A DNA stretch of 7,219 bases from Planctomycetaceae bacterium (GTDB lineage: Bacteria > Planctomycetota > Planctomycetia > Pirellulales > Thermoguttaceae), in the NCBI GenBank assembly GCA_031288955.1, contig JAITQJ010000308.1, positions 1 to 7,219 of the forward strand, in the 5' to 3' direction. The translations under genes and the position numbers were made by a program. Below, one piece after another: positions 1 through 5,741 of this stretch; the first letter of the stretch is position 1, and each line of letters begins with the position of its first letter. A model generated the notes under the pieces. The model was not told where the DNA came from, did not search any database, and saw only the letters and a program-made list of their open reading frames with translations.

Positions 1-112
1 CCGTTTTATTCACGGTTACGATACGGTATCGCCTGATATGCTTTGGAGTATTATCGTTAAGCATATCCCTTTATTGAAACACGAAATTCAGGAGTTATTG
101 CAAACGCAGTAA
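1..112 (+). CDS. HepT-like (DUF86/HEPN) toxin, C-terminal fragment
   Basis: This is the last 36 codons of a gene that begins left of the window. The readable frame starts at base 2 and stops at TAA 110-112. It begins RFIHGYDTVSPDMLW and ends in an amphipathic helix rich in Leu, Glu and Gln. This matches the C-terminus of DUF86/HepT proteins, whose signature is R-x4-H-x-Y followed by a conserved D...W. The H-x-Y part is at 11-19. Base 1 is C, compatible with the usual Asn codon just before, so the catalytic Arg would lie two codons off the window. In characterised HepT-MntA pairs this HEPN protein is an RNase toxin, and the Tyr of the motif is AMPylated by the nucleotidyltransferase antitoxin MntA. 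The antitoxin gene is not in view; it is expected upstream, or the toxin could be an orphan. The family call rests on a short segment but the motif is distinctive. Confidence 0.72.
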   Translation, partial: RFIHGYDTVSPDMLWSIIVKHIPLLKHEIQELLQTQ

Positions 113-147
113 CGGGACGGCAAGCGGATTAAGTTTATTACAACATT

Positions 148-1755
148 ATGGCGGGCGGCGTTGATTTGACATTTCAGGTTTTGAAGGCGACGCAGAATCA
201 GGCTGCTAACGGTCTGTTGACGGCGGCGTTCAAGTCGTCAAACGAAGATATACGCAAAGTTGCCGGTATCACGCTGATGTCCCGAAAAGGCGGCAGCGGC
301 ATTGATACGATTATCAACGATTTTGACCCCGATGACGAATTTCTCGTCGGATTGATTCGTGATAACCGGTCAAAAATGATTCCCGGTCTGCGCACCGCTG
401 TCGTCGGTTCTGATACAATGCTGGCAAAACAAGCGTTCCGCATCGCTTATTCGCAGTCAATTTACGAAGTGCTGCCGTCAATGTTTGCGTATTGTTTCGG
501 ACCCGGCAGTCAGGATAAGAACTTTGTACACCGGCAGAATGAAATGCTGAAGTTTTGCGACAGATATATCGAAGCCCTTGAACGCAAAGAATCACACGAA
601 CGGCATTTGCTTGTTCATACGATTTTTCCTGAACTCGTCAAAACAATCCGCACCAAGGTCAAAGAATTCCGCCACGACGCTAACGAATTAACGCTGAAAG
701 TGTTTTTGCGTTTCTATCCGTTTTTTTCCGATGTCGAAAGCGAATTGAAACAAGTGCTGCGTATCGCCAGTACGCCGGTTTATCTGGCGGCGTATCGGCG
801 TTTATTGTCGGATAACGATGTGTATCTGTTTCAATTTATCGCCCGCTGTTTGGACCGCTTCAATCCTCCGCCGCTGATTTTGCAAGTGATTGCAACACGT
901 TTTGATATGCAGTTTTTGCCGTTCATTTTCAGGCAGATTAAAGAACCGCTGCCGATGGAAATACAGACGAATCTCGGCAATTTACCGCCCGTCGAGTGGC
1001 TGGAACAAATCGGTGCGGTTTTTGACAAACTCGACGGCGAAGCATTACAAGGCTTTGTTACGTTTTTGCAGTATTTGCCGATGTCAGATGCCGATATGGA
1101 AGCGTATCTGCTTCGGGTATTTTATCACGGGCAGGGGGTTGGCAGAATTGCGGCGTTTAATGCGCTCAAGCCGATGAAGAACGAAAAAACCGATAGACTC
1201 GTTTGGGATGCGGCAGGCGATACCGACCCCGATATTCAAGTCGAAGCATTGACGGAATTGACCAGCCGGAATCTGCCGGGAATGAGTTCGCGGATTATTC
1301 AATTTGCGAGTACCCCGAATGTCCGTGTTCGGGAAACGATACAAAAATTGCTCCCGAATTTCAAATTGGTCTGGTTTATGGAGGTGTTTGATAAACTTGA
1401 TGACGAACGGCGGCGGAAGATGTTCGATGTCGTTCGTCATCTTGATGAACGGATAGGCGAAAAATTGTCGATAATGCTTGAGGCGGGTGATGAGGTTGCG
1501 AAGCAGCGGGCGTTGGTTTGTTTGGATTATTGCAGCGATTTGGTTCAGCAGAGCGAAAAGGCATTGTGCTGGCTCCTGCAAAACGGGGATTTGCGTGAAT
1601 TCCGCCTCAAGTGCGCCGAACTCCTGATTAACGGTAAAACAGATGAAAGCCGCAGTGCGCTGGTACAGGCGTTTCATCGGGACTCCGATGCCGATATCCG
1701 CAACGCCGCTAAAATGTCGCTGGAAAACCGACCGGTAAGTTTGGCGAAAACATAA
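148..1755 (+). CDS. HEAT-like helical-repeat protein of unknown function
   Basis: The 535-residue protein has no signal peptide and no membrane segment, so it is probably cytoplasmic. It is almost entirely helical. HEAT-like units of the pattern D-x-D-x-x-h-R-x-x-A-x-x-x-L are clearest at residues 30-46 (NEDIRKVAG), 358-377 (DTDPDIQVEAL), 387-405 (NVRVRETIQKLL), 447-464, 479-495 and 512-528 (DSDADIRNAAKMSL). The middle, about 130-350, is more divergent, with aromatic and Leu-rich helices. Such solenoids usually serve as protein-binding scaffolds; no catalytic motif is visible. ATG 148 is the only reasonable start, because an in-frame TAA lies at 130-132. No good Shine-Dalgarno site precedes it. 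The stop is 17 bases before the start of the next gene, so the two are very likely co-transcribed. A role in scaffolding the neighbouring membrane protein is inference only. Confidence 0.85.
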   Translation: MAGGVDLTFQVLKATQNQAANGLLTAAFKSSNEDIRKVAGITLMSRKGGSGIDTIINDFDPDDEFLVGLIRDNRSKMIPGLRTAVVGSDTMLAKQAFRIAYSQSIYEVLPSMFAYCFGPGSQDKNFVHRQNEMLKFCDRYIEALERKESHERHLLVHTIFPELVKTIRTKVKEFRHDANELTLKVFLRFYPFFSDVESELKQVLRIASTPVYLAAYRRLLSDNDVYLFQFIARCLDRFNPPPLILQVIATRFDMQFLPFIFRQIKEPLPMEIQTNLGNLPPVEWLEQIGAVFDKLDGEALQGFVTFLQYLPMSDADMEAYLLRVFYHGQGVGRIAAFNALKPMKNEKTDRLVWDAAGDTDPDIQVEALTELTSRNLPGMSSRIIQFASTPNVRVRETIQKLLPNFKLVWFMEVFDKLDDERRRKMFDVVRHLDERIGEKLSIMLEAGDEVAKQRALVCLDYCSDLVQQSEKALCWLLQNGDLREFRLKCAELLINGKTDESRSALVQAFHRDSDADIRNAAKMSLENRPVSLAKT

Positions 1756-1758
1756 AAC

Positions 1759-1763
1759 AGGAG
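1759..1763 (+). promoter_or_regulatory. Ribosome binding site that fixes the start of the next gene
   Basis: AGGAG lies 9 bases before ATG 1773. An in-frame TTG at 1764 directly abuts the site and could not be served by it, so the ATG is the correct start. The site falls just after the stop of the HEAT-like gene, which supports coupled translation in one operon. Confidence 0.75.
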
Positions 1764-1772
1764 TTGCTCCCA

Positions 1773-2453
1773 ATGACGAAAAGCCGATTAGTTTTTGTTA
1801 CGGTAATTATTTTTATTTCTGTCTGCGTTTTCTCCGCTGCGCTGCCGCCGCAGGTTTTTGCTGAAGGAATTAACATATTTAATCCGGTGAACAAGGATCC
1901 AAAAAAGAAGAAAGATAAAGATCCAAAAAAAACGAAAGATAAGGAACAGACCGGCGATGCCGAACTGATTCGGCGGATGACTCAATCAATGGAAAATGCC
2001 TTTACAGAAGACGCACCACACAGGCAGCAGGGATATTTATTGTACTGTATTTTGTTTACAGTCCTGGGCTGTTTCATTGCCGGTGTGTTTTATTGGCAGT
2101 ATCTGTGCCAGCAGCGTTTGACGCGGGCATTAGAAGACCCGGCATTTCTTGTTCGGGAACTGAATTCGGTGCATCAGTTGACGCGCGATGAAATCAGTTT
2201 GATGCAGAGCGTAGCGGAGGAAAAGACACTGGTGAACACGTTGGTGCTTTTTATCGAGCCGGATTATTTGATGCAGGTATTGGAAGACAAAAAATATGCT
2301 CTGTCGCGGCACATTACCCGGTCGCTGCTCGAAAAATTATTCGGTATCGAAACAGGCAGTAGTGCCGTAACGCAAGTAACACTGGAAGCGGACACGGAAA
2401 TCCCCCGCCGCTCAAAAACAAACGAATCAGGATTATCGTCAAAGTTTGTATAA
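1773..2453 (+). CDS. Membrane protein with lysine-rich repeat and cytoplasmic helical domain
   Basis: The protein is 226 residues when started at ATG 1773. Residues 1-30 form a signal peptide (basic TKSR, long hydrophobic core, probable cleavage after VFA at 30), or a first membrane span if uncut. Residues 41-58 are two lysine-rich octapeptide repeats, KDPKKKKD and KDPKKTKD. A second hydrophobic segment at about 88-108 (YLLYCILF...GVFYW) is followed by basic residues, which puts the C-terminus in the cytoplasm whether or not the signal is cut. Residues 119-195 form a soluble helical domain with the pattern FLVRELNSVHQLTRDE...LFIEP. This vaguely resembles the helical region found N-terminal to PilZ domains in some envelope proteins, but no PilZ domain is present and the similarity is from memory only. 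I do not recognise the family. Its position between a cytoplasmic helical-repeat protein and an exported protein suits a membrane adaptor. Confidence 0.85.
   Translation: MTKSRLVFVTVIIFISVCVFSAALPPQVFAEGINIFNPVNKDPKKKKDKDPKKTKDKEQTGDAELIRRMTQSMENAFTEDAPHRQQGYLLYCILFTVLGCFIAGVFYWQYLCQQRLTRALEDPAFLVRELNSVHQLTRDEISLMQSVAEEKTLVNTLVLFIEPDYLMQVLEDKKYALSRHITRSLLEKLFGIETGSSAVTQVTLEADTEIPRRSKTNESGLSSKFV
1893..1940 (+). repeat. Tandem repeat, 2 x 24 bp, coding for a lysine-rich octapeptide
   Basis: Units 1893-1916 and 1917-1940 share the pattern AARGATCCAAAAAA...GAAAGAT and encode KDPKKKKD and KDPKKTKD. The two copies differ at only a few bases, and a third partial copy (KE) follows. The repeat lies in the predicted extracytoplasmic linker of the membrane protein. 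Such A-rich in-frame repeats can change copy number by slippage without breaking the frame. Confidence 0.8.
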
Positions 2454-2454
2454 T
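2449..2454 (+). promoter_or_regulatory. Possible -10 element for the 561-residue exported protein
   Basis: A perfect TATAAT overlaps the stop codon of the preceding gene. No convincing -35 hexamer is seen 16-18 bases upstream, where the sequence is near ATCAGG. A TG directly before it is one base too close for a textbook extended -10. If used, the transcript would start near 2461 and carry a leader of about 67 bases containing the hairpin at 2478-2498. Confidence 0.3.
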
Positions 2455-2466
2455 CGGTATGCCGAT
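2453..2466 (+). repeat. Small inverted repeat after the membrane-protein gene
   Basis: ATCGG (2453-2457) and CCGAT (2462-2466) can form a 5-bp stem with a 4-base loop right at the stop codon. It is short and has no T-run, so a role as terminator is doubtful. Confidence 0.35.
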
Positions 2467-2477
2467 ATAACCGGTAG

Positions 2478-2498
2478 GCGGAATTTCTAATATTCCGC
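2478..2498 (+). repeat. Inverted repeat in the gap before the exported-protein gene
   Basis: GCGGAAT (2478-2484) and ATTCCGC (2492-2498) form a perfect 7-bp stem with a 7-base loop. It lies 29 bases upstream of ATG 2528. No T-run follows, so it is more likely an RNA processing or stability element, or a weak attenuator, than a classic terminator. Confidence 0.5.
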
Positions 2499-2527
2499 AT
2501 TACGTTAAAATACTGAAGTTAGATAAT

Positions 2528-4213
2528 ATGCGTAAATCTGCCCGTCTTAAAACCGTTATTGAATGGACTTCATTCGTTATCTTTTTGCTCGTTGCTCTTT
2601 TTGCCGTTGCTAACTGCAAAGGCGGCGATAATGATTGGCAAAGTGCCGAACTCGAAACAGCGCAAAGTACCGGCGGCGGCGGCGACATTGAATCTCAAAT
2701 CGAGAAACCGAAAAAGACCGGTGCCGTTTGGGGCGTTGCCGGAGGGCAAGGTCCGGCTAAAACGCAAAATGCCGCCGTGCCGAATGCGCCGAAAGCCCAA
2801 AAAGCGGACACGAATACCAAAATAGAAGCGAATGTTACTGTTGCTGCTTTGCCGGAAAAAAAACCGGTAAAAACTCCTGCGCCGTTAAAATCCGGCGAAA
2901 AAACGGCGGTCAAGACAGAGTCAAACGACTCCGTTTTGTTGAGCAAGGAAAAGTATCTTTTGAAGTCCAACCGAAAAAAAGGGACTGCCGATGTTGTCGA
3001 AACGCTGCTCGAAGTTGCCGGAACGGTCAAACAGCCGGCAAGCGAGTTGAATCCGAGTGTTAAGGCAACGGACAATAAAATGGAAGTCATCGCCGGTTTT
3101 CGTTACGAAGAACGTATCAGTAAAGCGGCATCGGCTGGCGGCGGACAAGTTGCGGTTCGGCAATATAATCTGGCAAAGTCGAAGATGAAAATCGGCGACC
3201 GGACGAAAGCACCGGAACTTGATGAAAAGATTCAAACAATCGTTTGTTCGCTCGAACAGGACAAAGTCTCGCTGTTTTCACCGAAAGGTTCACTGCGGGG
3301 CGAACAACTCCTGCTGATTGAAGACTTGCCCGGCAACACGTTGACGATTGACCGGCTGCTGCCGGAGAAGGCGGTTGCTGTCGGTGAGACGTGGAAAGTT
3401 TCCGACCAGATTTTGCGGTCATTTCTGTCGGTTGATGCGGTTATCGAAAGTAACGTTACTGCCGTGTTGTCGGCGGTTGCCGATGATATGGCGATGGTCG
3501 AAGTTGTCGGCGATGTAAGCGGTGTTTATCTCGGAGCGGCAACGGAAATGTCTGTCCGTGCAAAATACCAGTTCGACTTGAAGGCGAAGCGGATTAACTG
3601 GCTTGGATTGTTGATAGAAGAAGACAGGTCGATTGGACACGTTGGTCCCGGTCTGAACCTGACGGCAAAGGTTCAGGTCAAAATATCGCCGCTTGCCGAG
3701 GCGCAAGTGTTGACGGACACGGTGATGGATACGATTGTAACCGAACCGGATGCACAGATGCTGGCGTTGAAATACGACGGCGGTAAAGGACCGTGGCGTT
3801 TTGCGCACGACCGGAGTTGGTATGTATTTCAGGACGACCCGCAGGCAGCGATTTTACGCAGATTGGAAGACGGGGAACTGATTGCTCAATGTAACATTGC
3901 GGATATGGGGACGGTTGACCCGCGGACGATGACAACGATAGACAAGTTTCAGCAAGATTTAGTTGCCGGCTTGGGCAAGAACTTCGGCAAGGTTGTATCG
4001 GCAGAAGAACACGTCAGCAAGGCGGGTTATAAGGTTTATCAGGTATTGATAGACGGTATGGTTGATGATTTGCCCCTGCGCTGGATATACAATTTGCTGA
4101 CGGACAAGAGCGGTCGGCAATCGGTTGTGGTGTTTGTCGTTGAGGCGGACAAACTCGACCGCTTCGGCGATTCCGACGAGGTGCTGCTTTCGACGTACCG
4201 TATGGGGAAATAA
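2528..4213 (+). CDS. Large exported protein with Ala/Pro/Lys-rich linker, function unknown
   Basis: The protein has 561 residues. Residues 1-28 are a signal peptide or N-terminal anchor: basic RKSARLK, hydrophobic core about 14-28, and possible signal peptidase I cleavage after AVA at 28. Cys30 follows, but Asn precedes it, so a true lipobox is unlikely. Residues 35-185 are a low-complexity Ala, Pro, Lys and Gly-rich linker. Residues about 190-390 look like a beta-rich domain (LLPEKAVAVGETWKVS at 277-292, then alternating hydrophobic strands); the 'P-x-x-x-V-x-x-G-x-T-W' pattern is common in uncharacterised planctomycete exported proteins, as I recall it. Residues about 410-561 form a second alpha/beta region (GPWRFAHDRSWYVFQDD at 421-437) that could be PsbP-like or DUF1795-like, stated with low confidence. 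The start is ATG 2528, with a weak GAAG 9 bases upstream. The gene ends just before the convergent terminator region. No catalytic motif was seen. Confidence 0.85.
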   Translation: MRKSARLKTVIEWTSFVIFLLVALFAVANCKGGDNDWQSAELETAQSTGGGGDIESQIEKPKKTGAVWGVAGGQGPAKTQNAAVPNAPKAQKADTNTKIEANVTVAALPEKKPVKTPAPLKSGEKTAVKTESNDSVLLSKEKYLLKSNRKKGTADVVETLLEVAGTVKQPASELNPSVKATDNKMEVIAGFRYEERISKAASAGGGQVAVRQYNLAKSKMKIGDRTKAPELDEKIQTIVCSLEQDKVSLFSPKGSLRGEQLLLIEDLPGNTLTIDRLLPEKAVAVGETWKVSDQILRSFLSVDAVIESNVTAVLSAVADDMAMVEVVGDVSGVYLGAATEMSVRAKYQFDLKAKRINWLGLLIEEDRSIGHVGPGLNLTAKVQVKISPLAEAQVLTDTVMDTIVTEPDAQMLALKYDGGKGPWRFAHDRSWYVFQDDPQAAILRRLEDGELIAQCNIADMGTVDPRTMTTIDKFQQDLVAGLGKNFGKVVSAEEHVSKAGYKVYQVLIDGMVDDLPLRWIYNLLTDKSGRQSVVVFVVEADKLDRFGDSDEVLLSTYRMGK

Positions 4214-4221
4214 AGGCTTTC

Positions 4222-4252
4222 ACGCCGGAAAAAAGATAGTTCGGTCCGGCGT
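4222..4252. terminator. Inverted repeat 1 in the convergent gap
   Basis: ACGCCGGA (4222-4229) and TCCGGCGT (4245-4252) form a perfect 8-bp GC-rich stem with a 15-base loop. It begins 9 bases after the stop of the exported-protein gene. No T-run follows on the + strand. On the - strand, a run of six T lies inside the loop, at its 3' end. It is a plausible terminator or 3'-end stabiliser for the + strand operon. Confidence 0.5.
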
Positions 4253-4257
4253 TCGTT

Positions 4258-4309
4258 ACCGCGAAAGACACGGAATTCGTTATGCCGAAATGACCGTGTT
4301 TTCCGCGGT
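4258..4309. terminator. Long inverted repeat 2 in the convergent gap
   Basis: Arms 4258-4273 (ACCGCGAAAGACACGG) and 4294-4309 (CCGTGTTTTCCGCGGT) pair over 16 positions with one G-T wobble and one A-C mismatch. The 20-base loop can itself close with TTCG/CGAA. Placed between two converging genes, it probably stops transcription from both sides. A poly-A run at 4311-4315 flanks it on the + strand; neither strand has a classic 3' T-run, so termination may be Rho-assisted or rely on stem strength. Confidence 0.6.
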
Positions 4310-4325
4310 TAAAAAGCCGACTGCA

Positions 4326-5648
4326 TTACCGTTTGACTTCGTGATACTGATAACCGCTGCCGGGGATTTCGACTTTGTAACGTCCGTTTTCGTCCGGCAC
4401 TGTCGGCGGGGTTGCGTCCCACGTGTAACCAGTCGGCGACATCGGCTCCTCAAAGTCTAACGCCTGCTGCCACGTCAACTGCTTTCCCGTTCGGGCAACC
4501 TGCCGTCCCATAATGCCCGCCATCGTGCTGTTTGCCGCCCAAACACCGTCATTACGGTACGGAATATCGCCCCGAACCGCTTTAAGCAGGTATTGATGTT
4601 CGATAACGTACATATTGCCGGGCAACTTAATGTTCACCGGCTCACTGCCTTTCACGTTAACCGTACAGCCGCCGAAACCTCCGCTTCTCGTTGTTGCGTA
4701 CCCCTTCGTGCCGATGATATGGTCTGTTACCTCACTGTAACATTTGTTTATCTGCCGGCAGAACAGATACCCCGTGCGTCCGTCGCCGAAGTCATAGACC
4801 GTGTCAATCGAATCGTAAATGTCGCCTGCCTTCGGGTATTCCGTGCGCACCATTCTGCCGCCGCTGCCGAATGCCGACACCGGTACCTTGTCGCCGAAAC
4901 TCCAGAGCAACTTATCGACACTGTGAATCGCTTGTTCAACATTGAAATCGCCCGAAAGCCACGTGAAGTTATACCAGTTGCGAACCTGATACATCATTTC
5001 CGTATCGTTCGGCTGACGCGGTCTGTCCCAAAGCCGACCAGTCATATACGAAACACGTGTCGAAAGCACATCGCCGATAGCACCGTCGGCAATCCAGTTC
5101 ATCATTGCCCGAATGTTGTGGTCATAACGCCAGCACAGACCGGCAACGATATTTAACTTTTTCTCTTTGGCAATTTTAGCGGATTCGAGAACGCTCTTGA
5201 TACCAACACCGTCCACCGCGACCGGTTTCTCGCAAAAGACGTGTTTGCCTTTTTCGACGGCGTAGCGCAGGGACAACGGACGGAAGTGCGGCACTTCGCA
5301 GAGCAGCACGACATCGCAAAGGTCGATGACTTGTTTGTACGCTTCGAGACCGCTGAATGCCGTTTCGTGTGTTGCGAGGATGCGGTCTTTCCATCGTTCT
5401 TCTTTGCGGAGATTATCGACGGCACTCTGCGCTTTTTCGGGAAAAGCATCGCCGACGGCAACGACTTTGGTATTGGGGTCGGCTTCGAGGGCATTTCGGA
5501 TAGCACCGGTACCGCGTCCGCCGCAGCCGACGAGACCGAGTTTGATAGTGTTGTCTCCGGCGGCGTGAACGGCGGGGACTGCCGCCAAACCGGCAATGCT
5601 TGCCGCAGCGGTACTATTTTTGAGAAAAGAGCGGCGGGACGTGAACAT
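4326..5648 (-). CDS. Tat-exported Gfo/Idh/MocA family oxidoreductase
   Basis: The 440-residue protein starts with a twin-arginine signal, SRRSFLK at residues 4-10, followed by an Ala-rich hydrophobic stretch and likely cleavage after VHA at 29. This indicates folded export to the periplasm, which fits a protein that loads its nicotinamide cofactor in the cytoplasm. The Rossmann fold begins with GLVGCGGRGTG (GxGxxG at 41-46). The family's EKP motif is at 140-142 (HVFCEKPVAVD). In the C-terminal domain, GDFNVEQAIHSVD (233-245) holds the conserved His242 and Asp245 expected near the substrate. Members act on sugars, inositols or related polyols; the substrate cannot be read from the sequence. 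The C-terminus (GYTWD...GSGYQYHEVKR) is complete. Such Tat-tagged paralogues are abundant in Planctomycetota. A good ribosome site (GGAG, 9 bases upstream) and its own promoter support independent expression from pilT. Confidence 0.93.
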   Translation of the reverse strand: MFTSRRSFLKNSTAAASIAGLAAVPAVHAAGDNTIKLGLVGCGGRGTGAIRNALEADPNTKVVAVGDAFPEKAQSAVDNLRKEERWKDRILATHETAFSGLEAYKQVIDLCDVVLLCEVPHFRPLSLRYAVEKGKHVFCEKPVAVDGVGIKSVLESAKIAKEKKLNIVAGLCWRYDHNIRAMMNWIADGAIGDVLSTRVSYMTGRLWDRPRQPNDTEMMYQVRNWYNFTWLSGDFNVEQAIHSVDKLLWSFGDKVPVSAFGSGGRMVRTEYPKAGDIYDSIDTVYDFGDGRTGYLFCRQINKCYSEVTDHIIGTKGYATTRSGGFGGCTVNVKGSEPVNIKLPGNMYVIEHQYLLKAVRGDIPYRNDGVWAANSTMAGIMGRQVARTGKQLTWQQALDFEEPMSPTGYTWDATPPTVPDENGRYKVEIPGSGYQYHEVKR

Positions 5649-5657
5649 AATTTTCTT

Positions 5658-5661
5658 CTCC
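5658..5661 (-). promoter_or_regulatory. Ribosome binding site of the oxidoreductase
   Basis: On the - strand GGAG precedes ATG 5648 with a 9-base spacer. This supports the start that includes the whole twin-arginine signal. Confidence 0.7.
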
Positions 5662-5677
5662 GTTTCGGGTTTGATTT

Positions 5678-5698
5678 ATTGCCCATTATCCATTGCCC
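5678..5698 (-). repeat. Direct repeat GGGCAAT flanking the -10 element
   Basis: On the - strand, GGGCAAT occurs at 5698-5692 and again at 5684-5678, with a 14-base period. The -10 hexamer lies between the copies. Related CAATGG or TAATGG units also occur at 5709-5704 and 5688-5683. This could be an operator pair for a regulator or a fragment of a degenerate intergenic repeat. Confidence 0.5.
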
Positions 5699-5713
5699 GC
5701 CGACCATTGTCAA
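5685..5713 (-). promoter_or_regulatory. Near-consensus sigma70 promoter for the oxidoreductase
   Basis: On the - strand, TTGACA (5713-5708) is a perfect -35. It is followed by a 17-base spacer and GATAAT (5690-5685), a 5-of-6 match to the -10. The predicted start is near 5678, giving a leader of about 30 bases. The -35 overlaps the last arm of the inverted repeat that follows pilT. Direct GGGCAAT repeats flank the -10. The match is close enough to be functional, but the region also looks like a short intergenic repeat, which could produce such a match by chance. Confidence 0.65.
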
Positions 5714-5734
5714 CCGCTCCGATATACAGCGGTT
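5712..5734 (-). terminator. Inverted repeat after pilT
   Basis: AACCGCT and AGCGGTT (5712-5718 and 5728-5734) form a perfect 7-bp stem with a 9-base loop, starting 7 bases past the pilT stop codon. There is no T-run on the - strand side. It may be a weak terminator or a 3'-end stabiliser of the pilT message. Confidence 0.4.
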
Positions 5735-5741
5735 CAACAGA

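Noticed and set aside
1764..1772. TTG start, 3 codons upstream, for the membrane protein
   Set aside because: The AGGAG site directly abuts this TTG, leaving no spacer, whereas ATG 1773 has an ideal 9-base spacer.
1084..1773. 229-codon open frame on the - strand
   Set aside because: It lies wholly antisense to the HEAT-like gene apart from its last few codons. Its product is rich in Arg, Phe, Ile and Pro with no domain pattern, as expected for a shadow frame.
2606..2617. Lipoprotein signal in the 561-residue protein (VANC)
   Set aside because: Asn directly before the Cys does not fit the lipobox, and AVA just before offers an ordinary signal peptidase I site.
2671..2684. GGC triplet run as a regulatory repeat
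   Set aside because: It only encodes a short glycine stretch in the low-complexity linker; too short to call a repeat locus.
4593..5156. 187-codon open frame on the + strand
   Set aside because: It is fully antisense to the oxidoreductase and shows no recognisable domain.
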